Shown here in pieces: positions 46,628 to 56,659 of a DNA stretch of 62,694 nt; the first letter of the stretch is position 1; each line of letters opens with the position of its first letter. The DNA is from Pseudorhizobium xiangyangii (GTDB lineage Bacteria; Pseudomonadota; Alphaproteobacteria; Rhizobiales; Rhizobiaceae): NCBI RefSeq assembly GCF_020531965.1, contig NZ_JAJAWH010000026.1, forward strand, positions 1-62,694, read 5' to 3'. The notes under the pieces are model-generated. The model searched no databases. It worked only from the letters and a program-made list of their open reading frames with translations, and had not been told where the DNA came from. The position numbers and the translations under genes were made by a program.

Positions 46628-47920
46628 TCAGCGATAAGCGGATGGAAAGATGATGTCTTGCTCGACAATAACGCTAAAATTATAGCCTGGCCGGATCCGT
46701 ATGGTCGGCTGAACATCTAAGTTTTTTGAGATGGTTTGTTCGGCCAGACGTCCAAATGACTCCGCAAAATTTCGACGCGCCGCATCCGATGCCGTGTCCT
46801 GCGTCGCCAAGGTCGAACTCTCCGGCATGGACGTATCTATGCCGGTACCGATCAATGCGATGAGAGCGGCGGATCCGAACGTCCGCCAGAGATGCCGATC
46901 GACCTTGTCCCTGAATCCTGCGTAACCCTCGGTGTCGGTGCCCGCCATCCCGCCGATCTGAAGTGTCGATCCATTTGGAAAGATAAGATCGGTCCAAATC
47001 ACGAGGACGCGCTGCTGGCCGAACGAGATCTTTGAATCGTAGCGCCCGAAAAGTTTGGCACCTTGCGGGATCAGGAGGCGATAACCCGTGGCACTGTCGT
47101 ATACATTATGGCTGACCTGCGCGGAAACCCTTCCGGGCAGGTCGGAGTTCACCCCGGTGATCAAGGTTGCGGGGATGACGGAGCCACGCTTCAGCTCGTA
47201 GCGCGACAATTGCGGTACGACCTGGTTTGGAAGGTAACCCAGATCCTTGATATCCTGATTGAAGAAGTCTTCCTTGGTGGCCTGCCTATTTGGGTCGCCG
47301 GTCTGGCCCAAAAGACCGGACTTCATCGCTGAATCATAGAGTTCAGAGGTGCTGTTCGATGGTTCGCCCACAGGTAGGCGATTGTTTTCCGTGATCTTGG
47401 TGGTAGATGCCCCCAGCTCGGAAACGTCGACCGTCAGGGGTGAGTCGAGGGCAGTGGTCTGGGCTTGTAGTCGCGCCATCCTTTGGCGTTGGATCTCACG
47501 GAAGTATTGCTCATCCTGTTCCCGTTTCAGCCTTGCTTTCCAATCCTCTTGCTGTTCGATCCTTGAGGGAATGACCGGCCGGACCTCCTCAGGTTCGACG
47601 ACAGGCTTTTGGCGTTCCGACCCTCGAGTAACCGAAGGGTTTGGCTGGAAGACCTCCTGCTTTTCAGGTTCTCCGATAATGCCGTCGGTAATTCCGCGTT
47701 TGAGTTGGTCTCCGAAATTCGTTGCTGGCGTGCTCGATGCGCTATCCAGATCGGCGTCTCGACTGAACGATAGTCCGTGCCACGAAAGGCCGATGATCAC
47801 TACACCGAAGAACAGGATGACAATGACGATCGCGATCACAATAGGGAGCCGATTGAGCCGGCGCATCCCCTGTTGATTTTGGGCATTGTTGGGTGCGCCG
47901 AGCTGAAGTGACTGAGCCAT
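46628..47920 (-). CDS. trbI: TrbI, VirB10-like channel protein
   Basis: 430 residues. One membrane helix at about 28-50 (LPIVIAIVIVILFFGVVIIG) is followed by a Pro/Glu/Arg-rich periplasmic linker and a C-terminal VirB10 domain (from about 225: GSVIPATLITGVNSDLPG..HNVYDSATG..LLIPQGAKLFGRYDS). It spans inner to outer membrane and opens the channel in response to ATPases. The start at 47920 (MAQSLQLG) fits the family better than the ATG six codons upstream. It is the last gene of the trb operon. Confidence 0.94.
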   Translation of the reverse strand: MAQSLQLGAPNNAQNQQGMRRLNRLPIVIAIVIVILFFGVVIIGLSWHGLSFSRDADLDSASSTPATNFGDQLKRGITDGIIGEPEKQEVFQPNPSVTRGSERQKPVVEPEEVRPVIPSRIEQQEDWKARLKREQDEQYFREIQRQRMARLQAQTTALDSPLTVDVSELGASTTKITENNRLPVGEPSNSTSELYDSAMKSGLLGQTGDPNRQATKEDFFNQDIKDLGYLPNQVVPQLSRYELKRGSVIPATLITGVNSDLPGRVSAQVSHNVYDSATGYRLLIPQGAKLFGRYDSKISFGQQRVLVIWTDLIFPNGSTLQIGGMAGTDTEGYAGFRDKVDRHLWRTFGSAALIALIGTGIDTSMPESSTLATQDTASDAARRNFAESFGRLAEQTISKNLDVQPTIRIRPGYNFSVIVEQDIIFPSAYR

Positions 47921-47934
47921 CCTCGTCCGCTCCC

Positions 47935-48372
47935 TCATTTTCGCTGTATGATGGAAAGGGGGCTGGAAGGCGTCGCCCCACTCGCGGTTGCCGTATAGGC
48001 GCGACCAAGTGAAAGCGATGAGGTCGTCAGCTGAGCGAGGATCTGACCGTCAAAGCTGTCAAGCGAATAGGAGACCTGGATCGGCGCCTGGTCCTTGCCG
48101 CTCTTCCCGTCTGTGATGACGCTGTAGCCCCAGCCCTTGAGCGCGGCCCCAAGGGCTGTCGCGTATTCCGTGGTGTCCTTGTCAATCTTGATCGCCCTTG
48201 TGCGGGCCGATCCGATCTGCTCGGCTAACCGGCTTGCCATATCCCCGGCAATAGCGTCTGCAGCCGGGCCTGTCACCACGACCGGCGTGGAGCTGGTGGT
48301 GAGTGGATGGTCGGCTGTCTGGCAGCTCGAGACGAGCACGGCCATGAGGAGGACGAGAGGAGCGAGTTGCAT
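47935..48372 (-). CDS. trbH: TrbH, VirB7-like lipoprotein
   Basis: 145 residues with a lipoprotein signal (LLMAVLVSSC, Cys about 17). The mature part includes DAIAGDMASRLAEQIGSARTRAIKIDKDTTEYATALGAALKGWGYSVI, the TrbH core. It anchors TrbG in the outer membrane. It lies 4 bp after trbG and 14 bp before trbI. Confidence 0.9.
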   Translation of the reverse strand: MQLAPLVLLMAVLVSSCQTADHPLTTSSTPVVVTGPAADAIAGDMASRLAEQIGSARTRAIKIDKDTTEYATALGAALKGWGYSVITDGKSGKDQAPIQVSYSLDSFDGQILAQLTTSSLSLGRAYTATASGATPSSPLSIIQRK

Positions 48373-48376
48373 TGGA

Positions 48377-49189
48377 TTATCCCCTGCGCCGAATGGTGAT
48401 TTTTTGCTGGCGCCGGCCGACCCCTGATATGAGGACCGCTCGCTCCACCGCGTAGTCGACAACCATCATGCCGCTCTTCATCCGATAATTCACGATCCGG
48501 TTTTGACCGCCGCTCACCACGAAGAGGACAGGAGCGTCCTGACTTGAGATCGATCTGGGAAACTGGATGTAGGTCTTCTCGCCATCCGAATAAACTCGCT
48601 TCGGCTTCCAGGCAGCGCGACCATTTACAGAGTAGGAGAAGTTCAGCTTGTCGGGCGCAGCACCTGGGATGCCGCCGGCCTCCAGCCGCGCATTGATGTC
48701 GGCAAGCTTCGTCGAGACGTCCTCTGGATATTCGAATCCGATGCGTGCCATGTACTGGGTCGGATGGGACTTCAGCTGGATATGGTAGGTCCGGCGAGAG
48801 GTCGTCACAACCATGGAGGTGACAAGCCCAGCCTCCGAAGGCTTTACGATCAAATGGATAGCCTGCTCGCCGCTTGCTCCCGAAGTCGCCGGTTCGACCT
48901 TCCAGCGGACGGTGTCGCCAACGAGGACGTCACGGACGATCTCACCCCCCTGGAGTTCGATGTCGCAAACTTGTAGCGGCGAGCAAATGACGGAGGGCTG
49001 GATCTCGCCGAACAGGAACACGACCTTGCCGTCGGATCCAGTTGTCACCAAGCCAGGCGTGCCCCGCCACTTCCTGGATATGCTAGTACCCTTCACCTCG
49101 TTTGACGTCATGGATTGCGCGTTCACATCGGCTACCGCGGTTAGCCCTATCATGCAGCCGAGGGCCGCGATCATTCCTGTTCTGGGCAT
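48377..49189 (-). CDS. trbG: TrbG, VirB9-like outer channel protein
   Basis: 270 residues with a signal peptide (cut near VNAQS). The body shows the VirB9 pattern: [43 protein letters not shown], then [27 protein letters not shown] and [19 protein letters not shown]. It forms the outer-membrane ring with TrbH and TrbI. ATG 49189 is chosen for the signal peptide; the upstream open frame is not coding. Confidence 0.93.
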   Translation of the reverse strand: MPRTGMIAALGCMIGLTAVADVNAQSMTSNEVKGTSISRKWRGTPGLVTTGSDGKVVFLFGEIQPSVICSPLQVCDIELQGGEIVRDVLVGDTVRWKVEPATSGASGEQAIHLIVKPSEAGLVTSMVVTTSRRTYHIQLKSHPTQYMARIGFEYPEDVSTKLADINARLEAGGIPGAAPDKLNFSYSVNGRAAWKPKRVYSDGEKTYIQFPRSISSQDAPVLFVVSGGQNRIVNYRMKSGMMVVDYAVERAVLISGVGRRQQKITIRRRG

Positions 49190-49205
49190 GTGGAGGTTCC
49201 TGCTT

Positions 49206-49868
49206 TTAAAGCTGCGCCGTCCAGTCAAAATCCCGGACATAGAGGCCGATCGGATTGAGGCGGATCGTCGTTTCGTCAAGCGGTGCAGTAAGGGTGACCG
49301 TTGCGATGCCGCGGAACCGCCGGGTCGCTGTTTCCTTGCCCTTGCGATCGCGTTCATACTCGGTCCAATCGATCTGGTAGGTCTGGTTGGAGAGCGCCAC
49401 GATATTGTTGACCTCAATGGCAACGGTTGAAGACTTGGCCTTCTCGAACGGCGAATTGCCGCGAAACCAGGCGTTGATCTTCTGGGTCGATGGATCGGAG
49501 ATGCGCAAAAGCGCATAGGTGCGGTCGATGTATTGCTTCTGAACCACCGCATCCGGGGTGATCGATCGGAAACTTGTGATGAAATTTGCAAGCGCTGCCC
49601 GCACAACGCGGGCGTCAGCATACTCGATCTGCTGCGGGAAGCCGCCCGTTACCGATGCTCCGAGCTTGTCTACTTCAACGATGTAGGGGACAAGCTTGAC
49701 CTGCGTGCTGAGATACATCGCATAGGAGAAGCCGATCACGGCCATGCTGAGGCCAAGAATGCCGACCATCCGCCAGGCGCGCGCGGCCTGGACATAGGAG
49801 CCGTATCGCTCCGTCCACTCCTGTCGTGCGGCTAGATACGGGTTCTCGTAGATGCGGTTCGCGGCCAT
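49206..49868 (-). CDS. trbF: TrbF, VirB8-like inner-membrane protein
   Basis: 220 residues: a cytoplasmic N-terminus with the family start [25 protein letters not shown], one membrane helix (about 33-53), and a periplasmic VirB8 domain ([39 protein letters not shown]). It nucleates channel assembly. It is followed 16 bp later by trbG. Confidence 0.95.
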   Translation of the reverse strand: MAANRIYENPYLAARQEWTERYGSYVQAARAWRMVGILGLSMAVIGFSYAMYLSTQVKLVPYIVEVDKLGASVTGGFPQQIEYADARVVRAALANFITSFRSITPDAVVQKQYIDRTYALLRISDPSTQKINAWFRGNSPFEKAKSSTVAIEVNNIVALSNQTYQIDWTEYERDRKGKETATRRFRGIATVTLTAPLDETTIRLNPIGLYVRDFDWTAQL

Positions 49869-49886
49869 TCGGCATCCCCTTCTAGA

Positions 49887-51065
49887 TCAAAGTTTGTCGT
49901 TGCGCTCTGGAGGTGGCGTCTTTCCGCTGAGCCCGCCGCGACTTTCGTCCAGCTTCGCATTGGCAAGACCGAGGATGGAGCCGGCATAGGCGCCAGGAGA
50001 GCCAATAGCTTTTTCCTTGGCTGCTGATCCCAAAGCCTGTCCGGCAGAACCAATTCCAGCGATTGTTCCCCGCATAGCGGCCTCTGCGATTGAAGAGCCC
50101 GCGGCTCGGGCTGCGCGACCGGCCGCAAACCCAGCGCTGGCTGCGCCGATAGCAAGAACGACTCCGCCTGCTGCGAAGGATGCCCCCTGTGCGCCGTGCC
50201 GGATCGTCTCCATGCCGCTTGAAACAGAAGCCCCTTGAACAACGCCTTGCATGATGTTCGGAACGTACATTGCGATAATGAAAACGACGACGGAGACGCC
50301 CGCGATTGAAAGGCTTGTAATGAATTGCTGCTCTGAACCCACCGGGCTTTGTGCAAGGCCGATAAGGACCTGTGAGCCGATTTTGGCTATCATGACCAGC
50401 GCCATCAACTTCATGCCAACGCTGAATGCGTAAATGAGATAGCGAATGGTAAAGTCCTTCGTAAAAGAAGATCCGCCGAGGCCGAGCATAATCATGCCCG
50501 CGAGCAGGCCAACATACATCTCGATTATAACGGACACGAAGATGGCGGCGACCAGAGAGAAGCAGATCATCACTACCACCATTGCAACTACGGCTGCGAC
50601 TGCGAGTGCGTTATCCTCGAAGAGGCCGAATTGAACGTGCTCCGACATTTTGCTCGCCACCTCGATTCCGGCATCGAAAATGGCGGCTGGCGACGCCGAC
50701 ACGCCACCCGCCCCGATTTGAAACAGACTGTCGACAACCGCTCTGGCGAATGTCGGTCCCTGGTCTAGAATGAACGCAAAGAAACCAACGTACATGATCC
50801 GTCGGACGAGCTCGGCAAACCAACTATCGAGCGACGCGGCCTGAAGGGCTAACCAAACAGCGGCAATGCCTATTTCTATCACCGCCAGGAGCCAAAACAG
50901 CGAACGAGCCGCGTCCATTACGGTTGTTTCCCAGCCCTCTGCAGCTGTGACAACCTGGTTTTCAAGTTCGGAGATAACCTGCCCAGATTGAGCGAGCGCA
51001 GGCTCCCCTACGAGAACGACGCTCACGGTGGCAGTGGCGAGTACGATATAGAGGATCCGGATCAC
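49887..51065 (-). CDS. trbL: TrbL, VirB6-like polytopic channel protein
   Basis: 392 residues: signal-like first helix, then about six membrane helices (for example SLFWLLAVIEIGIAAVWLALQAA; AAVVAMVVVMICFSLVAAIFVSVIIEMYVGLLAGMIMLGLGGSSFTKDF). A Gly/Ala-rich C-terminal tail follows. It is the inner-membrane translocation channel. GTG 51065 overlaps the trbJ stop codon by 4 bp, leaving no room for trbK between them. Confidence 0.92.
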   Translation of the reverse strand: MIRILYIVLATATVSVVLVGEPALAQSGQVISELENQVVTAAEGWETTVMDAARSLFWLLAVIEIGIAAVWLALQAASLDSWFAELVRRIMYVGFFAFILDQGPTFARAVVDSLFQIGAGGVSASPAAIFDAGIEVASKMSEHVQFGLFEDNALAVAAVVAMVVVMICFSLVAAIFVSVIIEMYVGLLAGMIMLGLGGSSFTKDFTIRYLIYAFSVGMKLMALVMIAKIGSQVLIGLAQSPVGSEQQFITSLSIAGVSVVVFIIAMYVPNIMQGVVQGASVSSGMETIRHGAQGASFAAGGVVLAIGAASAGFAAGRAARAAGSSIAEAAMRGTIAGIGSAGQALGSAAKEKAIGSPGAYAGSILGLANAKLDESRGGLSGKTPPPERNDKL

Positions 51066-51856
51066 CAGCGCGGCTCCATCATCTGCCCTGTCGGAATTCC
51101 CCGGTTTGCCGGCGCAAAGAACTTTTCTCGACGGACTTGAGCGAGATCCTTGTCTGACTGCTCCGTTTGCAGCCACGTCCCCATCATGGTCATCTGCTGA
51201 GAAACCAGGCCGCGAAGCTTTTGCATTTGTGCGACCTGCTGGGCCGCAATCTTATGGCCGACCTGCAGTGCTTTCATCTGTCCGTCAGAGGACTCGGACA
51301 TGCTCCTGAAAGCAGCCATAGTACTCTCCTCGCTGTCGAATTGATCCGCCGTGAGGCTTGCCGCTTTCAGCGTGCTGGCGATTGTGTTCCGGTTTGTGTC
51401 TGACCAGCTCTGGTAGCTTGAGGAAAAGCTCTCGCCCGTGGGGAGATTTTCTTTTAGGTCCACATAGCTTTTGAAGCGTTGCTGCAGGACATCGTCGGCA
51501 TTGCCCATGGAGAAGGCGATGCCCTGCCCCTGGTCCACGATCGCACGAAGCTGGTTCAGATCACCGGCGACCTGGCCCCAGATGTGATCGGGCAGTTGCG
51601 CTGTGTTTTGCAGCATGTTCTCGTAGATCTTCAGTTGGTTGTGGATCTGCTCCGTCAGTTGGCTGATCTGGGTGAGCTGATTGTCCACCTGCAGCCCCGA
51701 GCTTTTCAGGAGATCGACGAGCTGAGCGTTGTTGGCGAGCTGGGTCCATTCAGTGGCTGCGCCCGTGGCCGAGCCGGCGTGGACAGTGGTCATGGATCCC
51801 AGAACGATCGCCGTTGCGGCGAGCCATTTGTCCACAGTTGAGCAGCGATGTGGCAT
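51062..51856 (-). CDS. trbJ: TrbJ, VirB5-like minor pilus protein
   Basis: 264 residues with a signal peptide (cut near VHAGS). The mature part is helical: GAATEWTQLANNAQLVDLLKSSGLQVDNQLTQISQLTEQIHNQLKIYENML, the TrbJ core, ending in a long helix before the C-terminus. It forms the pilus tip or helps assembly. ATG 51856 is the family-like start; GTG 51835 is possible. Its first about 107 bp lie inside the open frame of trbE, an unusually long overlap. Confidence 0.9.
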   Translation of the reverse strand: MPHRCSTVDKWLAATAIVLGSMTTVHAGSATGAATEWTQLANNAQLVDLLKSSGLQVDNQLTQISQLTEQIHNQLKIYENMLQNTAQLPDHIWGQVAGDLNQLRAIVDQGQGIAFSMGNADDVLQQRFKSYVDLKENLPTGESFSSSYQSWSDTNRNTIASTLKAASLTADQFDSEESTMAAFRSMSESSDGQMKALQVGHKIAAQQVAQMQKLRGLVSQQMTMMGTWLQTEQSDKDLAQVRREKFFAPANRGIPTGQMMEPRW

Positions 51857-54284
51857 CGGGAACTCCCCTCGTTTCAAGCCAATGGATTGGCCAGTCTCGG
51901 CCATGTTGGGACTTGAGTTCGCGAATGCGCTTCAGGTCCTCTTTTCCCGACGCTCCGACAAAGCTCAGTGCGACGGGACCAAGCGACATGTCGAACAGGC
52001 GTCGACCATCGGGTGTGGCAATATAATACTCTCGCTTTGGGGTCGCACTGGAGACGATCTCGATCTGGCGTTCGTTGAAGCCAATGCGCTCATAGAATTC
52101 CCGGGTTCCCGGCTCACGAGCAGCGCCGTTAGGCAAGCAGATCTTGGTCGGACAGGATTCCTTCAAGACATCGATGATCCCGGACCGTTCGGCGTCGGAA
52201 ATCGACTGCGTAGCGAGGACGACCGCGCAATTTGCCTTGCGAAGGACTTTCAACCATTCCCTGATCTTGGCTCGAAACACCGGATGACCGAGCATCAACC
52301 AGGCCTCGTCCAGGAGGATGAGGCTCGGAGATCCGTCGAGACGCTTCTCGATCCGTCGGAACAGGTAGGTAAGCACCGGCACGAGGATGCGTTCGCCGAG
52401 GTTCATGAGTTGCTCGATCTCGAAGCACTGGAAAGCCCTCAGTGTGAGCCCATCCTCTTCCGCGTCTAGCAACTGGCCCATAGGTCCATCGACGGTGTAG
52501 TGATGGAGGGCATCCTTGATCTCGCGCAGCTGCACGCCACTGACGAAGTCTGACAGGGATCGACCGGGTGCCTTGGCCATCAAGCCAATCTGACGAGAGA
52601 TGGCGTTTCGATGGTCAGGTGTGATCGTTACCTCCTGGAGAGCAACGAGCATCTCAATCCACTCGGTTGCCCATGCACGATCTCCGTCGGTACAGAGATC
52701 GAAAAGAGGACAGAACGCCAGCCCCCTCCCCTCCTCCGACGCATCCCCTCCCACTTCATAGTGATCGCCACCGCACGCCAGTGTGAGCGGTAGAAGGGAG
52801 TTACCTTTGTCGAAGACGAAGATCTGGGCGAATTCATACCTCCGGAACTGCGCTGCGATCAGTGCGAGCAGCGTGGACTTTCCCGATCCGGTCGGACCGA
52901 AGATCAGGGTATGGCCGACGTCATCGGCGTGCAGGTTCAGCCGAAATGGTGTCGATCCGCTGGCGACCTGCATGAGCGGAGGCGAGTTAGCCGGATAAAA
53001 CGGACAGGGTGCGATCGGGCTGCCGGACCATACCGAGTTCAACGGGATGAGATCGGCGAGATTGCAGGTATTGATCAGCGGTTCCCGGATGTTGCAGTAC
53101 CAGTTCCCTGGCAGGCTGCCGAGAAAGGCATCTGTCGCGTTGAGCGTTTCGATGCGGGCGCCGAAGCCCTCGGCTTGAACCAGACGTCGGAGTGCCTCGG
53201 CATTATTCTGCAACGTCTCCCGATCCTCATCGAAGAGGATCACGACCGGTGTGTAGTAGCCGTATGCCACCAGTTGGGACGATGCTTGGGCGATCGCGTC
53301 CTCGGTTTCGGCGACCATGGTCATGGCGTCCTGATCGAGCGACCGGCTCTGGGTCTGGAATAACTGGTCGACGAAGGGGCGCACCTTCTGTTGCCACTTC
53401 TTACGGGTTCGCTCGAGCTTTTGCCGCGCCTCTTCGGCATCGAGAAAAATGAAGCGCGATGACCAGCGGTAGGTCAGTGGCATCAGGTCGAGGCTGTTCA
53501 GGATGCCGGGCCAGCTCTCGGCCGGTAAGCCGTCGATCGCGACCACGCCCAGGAAGCGGCTTTCGACTTTTGGTGTTAGCCCGTGCTCCAGCTCGGCGGT
53601 TGCGATCCAGTCCAGATACATGGGAACATCGGGGAGCCGGATCGGATGATTTTCACCGGTAATACAAAAGCGGATGAATTGAAGAAGCTCGTCGTAGCGA
53701 GCGATCCTGTCCCCTCCTCGCTCGGAAACAGCGCGCGTTTCCATCCGCCTGATCGAGATGGCATTGGACAGATACTGCTCAATCTCCCGAATGGCGTCCC
53801 TGAAGACAAGGAGCACGGTGTCGGCATAGGACTTCTTACGGCTCTCCTTGTCGGAGTAGACGTATTTGCTAAGTGTGGCCTTCCTGGATTCTAGGGGCCG
53901 GTAGGTCAGGACCAAAGCGTGCGTGCTCTCGAAATGACCTTGGCTTCGGCCAAAATGCGCGCGCCTTTCCTCATCGATTGCCAGGGTGACCGGATCCGGA
54001 AAGTGGCATCGATCCTCTGACGGATAGTCGATGGTTGGGATTCGTATGGCCTCGACCTGGATCATCCATCCGCTGCCAAGCCGCGATAGGATCGCGTTGA
54101 TCTGACGCGAAAGCTCATTGCGCTCCAGGTCCGTCGCGCTTTCCGAGTCCGGGCCGGCAAAATACCAGGCAGCCATAAGGCTCCCGTCCTTGAGAAGCAG
54201 GATGCCGTTGTCGATCAGGCCGGCATACGGCACCAGATCCGCGAAGGATGGACCGCTGTCGCGGAAGCGACTGAGTTTTGCCAT
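51750..54284 (-). CDS. trbE: TrbE, VirB4-like secretion ATPase
   Basis: 844 residues. Walker A is GPTGSGKSTLL (about residue 460); Walker B is SLILLDEAWLMLG. The N-terminal half shows the VirB4 pattern LIDNGILLLKDGSLMAAW. It is the largest ATPase of the channel and acts in pilus building and substrate transfer. The last 30 or so residues (after RGVPDATSLL) are basic and unlike TrbE ends, and overlap trbJ by 107 bp; a frameshift or lost stop codon near the 3' end would explain this. Confidence 0.92.
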   Translation of the reverse strand: MAKLSRFRDSGPSFADLVPYAGLIDNGILLLKDGSLMAAWYFAGPDSESATDLERNELSRQINAILSRLGSGWMIQVEAIRIPTIDYPSEDRCHFPDPVTLAIDEERRAHFGRSQGHFESTHALVLTYRPLESRKATLSKYVYSDKESRKKSYADTVLLVFRDAIREIEQYLSNAISIRRMETRAVSERGGDRIARYDELLQFIRFCITGENHPIRLPDVPMYLDWIATAELEHGLTPKVESRFLGVVAIDGLPAESWPGILNSLDLMPLTYRWSSRFIFLDAEEARQKLERTRKKWQQKVRPFVDQLFQTQSRSLDQDAMTMVAETEDAIAQASSQLVAYGYYTPVVILFDEDRETLQNNAEALRRLVQAEGFGARIETLNATDAFLGSLPGNWYCNIREPLINTCNLADLIPLNSVWSGSPIAPCPFYPANSPPLMQVASGSTPFRLNLHADDVGHTLIFGPTGSGKSTLLALIAAQFRRYEFAQIFVFDKGNSLLPLTLACGGDHYEVGGDASEEGRGLAFCPLFDLCTDGDRAWATEWIEMLVALQEVTITPDHRNAISRQIGLMAKAPGRSLSDFVSGVQLREIKDALHHYTVDGPMGQLLDAEEDGLTLRAFQCFEIEQLMNLGERILVPVLTYLFRRIEKRLDGSPSLILLDEAWLMLGHPVFRAKIREWLKVLRKANCAVVLATQSISDAERSGIIDVLKESCPTKICLPNGAAREPGTREFYERIGFNERQIEIVSSATPKREYYIATPDGRRLFDMSLGPVALSFVGASGKEDLKRIRELKSQHGRDWPIHWLETRGVPDATSLLNCGQMARRNGDRSGIHDHCPRRLGHGRSH

Positions 54285-54294
54285 TGCCGTTTCC

Positions 54295-54600
54295 TTAGAA
54301 CTTGCGCCACGGTGACGCGGTAGGCCTGTAGTGTGGTTTGTAGGATATGTGCCGCACGTACACTTTCCGCATCAGCGGATCGGCCTTTGCCATCATGCGA
54401 AGAATACCAACGAGAACGAACCAGACGGCCGCTCCGAAAAGCGCGGAGTAGATAGTCAGGACAACGAAGATCAAAATGACAGCCGCGAGACCTGTGAGCA
54501 GCACCAGCTCTCGATCGGCGCCCATGAGCAGGCTCGGGCGTGACAGCGCCCGGTGAATGCGATTTCGGCGCAGTCCAGATCCGGATAGATAGTCAGCCAT
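54295..54600 (-). CDS. trbD: TrbD, VirB3-like inner-membrane protein
   Basis: 101 residues. It has the family start ([30 protein letters not shown]) and two close membrane helices (about 33-73), with a C-terminal [14 protein letters not shown]. It supports pilus assembly with TrbE, which follows 10 bp later. It overlaps trbC by 8 bp. Confidence 0.93.
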   Translation of the reverse strand: MADYLSGSGLRRNRIHRALSRPSLLMGADRELVLLTGLAAVILIFVVLTIYSALFGAAVWFVLVGILRMMAKADPLMRKVYVRHISYKPHYRPTASPWRKF

Positions 54601-54973
54601 TGGTGTCCTCCCCAGCCGCGAAGGGTTGAGGGGAGGTCAGTTCGTCGGGTAGACCAATCGACGCGCCTGTCGCACCGAACAGTCCGACGATGGCAGTGGC
54701 GCCGAGAAGGATACCTGCCACCAGCACCACATAAACCAGCCGACGTGCGAAGTCGTTCAGCTCACCGCCGAAGATCAGCATGCCGCCGGCAATCGCGACG
54801 GCGGCCAATGCGATGTAGCCAGCAACCGGGCCTGTGATCGACTCTTGGATCTGTTCGAGCGGGCCTTCCCATGGAAGGCTGCCGCCGGAACTTGCGGACA
54901 CCGGGAATACGGAAGCGAGGAAGATCGGAGTGGCGACGAGCAAAACGGCTGCAATGGACTTGTCAGGCGACAT
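54593..54973 (-). CDS. trbC: TrbC, VirB2-like pilin precursor
   Basis: 126 residues: a long signal peptide, then two membrane helices (about 50-70 and 78-100; [45 protein letters not shown]). The family is processed by TraF and cyclised to form the pilus. ATG 54973 overlaps the end of trbB by 11 bp. Its hydrophilic C-terminal tail is removed in maturation. Confidence 0.93.
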   Translation of the reverse strand: MSPDKSIAAVLLVATPIFLASVFPVSASSGGSLPWEGPLEQIQESITGPVAGYIALAAVAIAGGMLIFGGELNDFARRLVYVVLVAGILLGATAIVGLFGATGASIGLPDELTSPQPFAAGEDTNG

Positions 54974-55940
54974 GGCGCGCTTCCTGTTCTGCTGTGAGCT
55001 GATCGGAGTGGATTTCGTATTGGTCGTCGCCGAACCGCTCGACATGGATGACGTCGCGGACCCGCCGGCCGCGGGACGTACGTTCGATGGAGACGATCAG
55101 GTCAACCGCCTCGCCGATTACCTCGCACATGGGCTGCTGGCTGGCTTCGGCAGTCAATTGTTCCAGGCGACGAAGTGCTGAGGTGGCGGTATTCGAGTGG
55201 ATCGTCGCTACACCGCCAGGATGGCCTGTGTTCCATGCCTTCAGGAGGGTCAGAGCAGCACCATCGCGAACCTCGCCCACCACAATTCGGTCGGGACGCA
55301 ACCGCATCGTGCTTTTCAGCAAACGGGCCATATCGACCGTATCGCTTGTATGGAGGAGTACCGCGTTCTCTGCAGCGCACTGGATTTCTGCTGTATCCTC
55401 CAGGATGACCAGGCGGTCTTCAGGAGCGACACTAACGATCTCGTTGATCACGGCATTTGCAAGCGTCGTCTTGCCCGAGCCGGTCCCGCCGGAAATGATG
55501 ATGTTGAGGCGTGCCTCTAAAGCGCTGCGAATGGTACCAGCCTGGATCTCCGTCATGACGCCGGTGCGGACATAGTCATCGAGAGGGATCAGGCGTGAGG
55601 CCCTCCGGCGGATAGTGAAGGCGGGCTTGGTGACTATCGGGGGCAGCAAGCCCTCAAAGCGATGCCCGCCGATAGGAAGTTCGCCCGAAATGATTGGCTG
55701 ATCGCTGTCGACTTCCGATTGGAGCGCATGTGCCACCGTGCCAATGACAGTTTCCGCGGCGGCGGATGACATTTCCCCCGCAGGGGCGACACCATGGCCA
55801 AGACGTTCGATGAACAGCTTCCCATCGGGATTGAGCATGATCTCGGCGACATTACTGTCGTCGAGCGCAGCGCAGAGTTGATCGCCGAGCGCCTCCTGGA
55901 GTTTGCGAACAAGCCTGGGGTGGGAACGAAGCTGTGTCAC
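54963..55940 (-). CDS. trbB: TrbB, VirB11-like traffic ATPase
   Basis: 325 residues. An N-terminal domain ([21 protein letters not shown]) precedes the ATPase core: Walker [15 protein letters not shown] (about 152-165), the Asp box [13 protein letters not shown] and the His box [13 protein letters not shown]. It is a hexameric ring that powers pilus assembly and transfer. It is the first recognisable gene of the trb operon; in Ti plasmids traI (luxI type) stands before it, but not here. Confidence 0.95.
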   Translation of the reverse strand: MTQLRSHPRLVRKLQEALGDQLCAALDDSNVAEIMLNPDGKLFIERLGHGVAPAGEMSSAAAETVIGTVAHALQSEVDSDQPIISGELPIGGHRFEGLLPPIVTKPAFTIRRRASRLIPLDDYVRTGVMTEIQAGTIRSALEARLNIIISGGTGSGKTTLANAVINEIVSVAPEDRLVILEDTAEIQCAAENAVLLHTSDTVDMARLLKSTMRLRPDRIVVGEVRDGAALTLLKAWNTGHPGGVATIHSNTATSALRRLEQLTAEASQQPMCEVIGEAVDLIVSIERTSRGRRVRDVIHVERFGDDQYEIHSDQLTAEQEARHVA

Positions 55941-56422
55941 GCACCTCTCCTTTTGTGGCTGGCTGACGGGGGAGTTGATAAGCCTGCATTCGTCGTCTGG
56001 CGGAGCCGCAAGCCGAGGCAGGAAAGCCTCCTGCCGAACCAGAGGTCGCTGGCCGTCGCATTTGCGCGCGATTTGTCGCTCGGGGATGCCGGCAACTCGG
56101 GTGAGTGTCGTTTCCCGGGGAGAGCTTCTCCCTCCTCTTCATGGATAGTACTAAAGCGGAAGCGAGAACCGATCACCTGGCGCGCTGCGCCGACCGCCGG
56201 GTCGTGGACGCAGTTGGCGTGAACATGGCCTTTGGAGCCGTTGGCAACGCCAGCTTTCCAGCCGATACGGACGGGACCCAACTCAACTCCGAGATAGAAA
56301 TGATTGAGGAGTAAGTGGGCTTGCCCGACATTTGTCGGGGTCGAGATCGCAACACCCTGCATGAATTTCTCCGCCTTGGTTTGTTGGCGGAGATTTCAAC
56401 ACAGACGGGAATCAGGCGACAG

Positions 56423-56438
56423 TTGTAGAATCCTACAA
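56423..56438. promoter_or_regulatory. lux-box-like site 2 (palindromic)
   Basis: TTGTAGAATCCTACAA is a near-perfect palindrome (7 of 8 base pairs). With flanks (AGTTGTAGAATCCTACAAGC, 56421-56440), it matches 14 of 20 bases of the Vibrio lux box. It is the best candidate for the high-affinity site of the TraR-type protein. Confidence 0.6.
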
Positions 56439-56520
56439 GCTTCTATCGGGTGAGTCGGACCCTCATTGTCATCCACGGTAAACGGAGCGGCCAGGTAGTG
56501 GCTAAAACACTCACGGTATA

Positions 56521-56538
56521 ATTGTAGGATTCGCCGTA
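56521..56538. promoter_or_regulatory. lux-box-like site 3
   Basis: ATTGTAGGATTCGCCGTA is the reverse complement of TACGGCGAATCCTACAAT, which differs from site 1 at only two of 18 positions. It overlaps a TATAAT at 56517-56522, suggesting control of a promoter towards repA or of trb in the other direction. Confidence 0.55.
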
Positions 56539-56620
56539 AAACAGACCGTGAACGTAGGAGAGGGAATGGTTCTCTAACATTATGAAAAGTCGGTTACATT
56601 CTAATTGGCTTTGATGTTCC

Positions 56621-56659
56621 AGGCCTTTTTGGTTAACCGGGCATTAACCAAAAAGGCCT
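56621..56659. promoter_or_regulatory. 16-bp perfect inverted repeat before repA
   Basis: AGGCCTTTTTGGTTAA at 56621-56636 and TTAACCAAAAAGGCCT at 56644-56659 are perfect inverted copies around CCGGGCA. It lies about 90 bp before the repA start. RepA of repABC plasmids represses from an operator in this position, so this is a good candidate; it does not match the repABC parS consensus. Confidence 0.55.

Noticed and set aside
55937-56362. Minus-strand frame before trbB as a possible traI
   Set aside because: It shows none of the conserved LuxI residues or blocks and has poor coding character.
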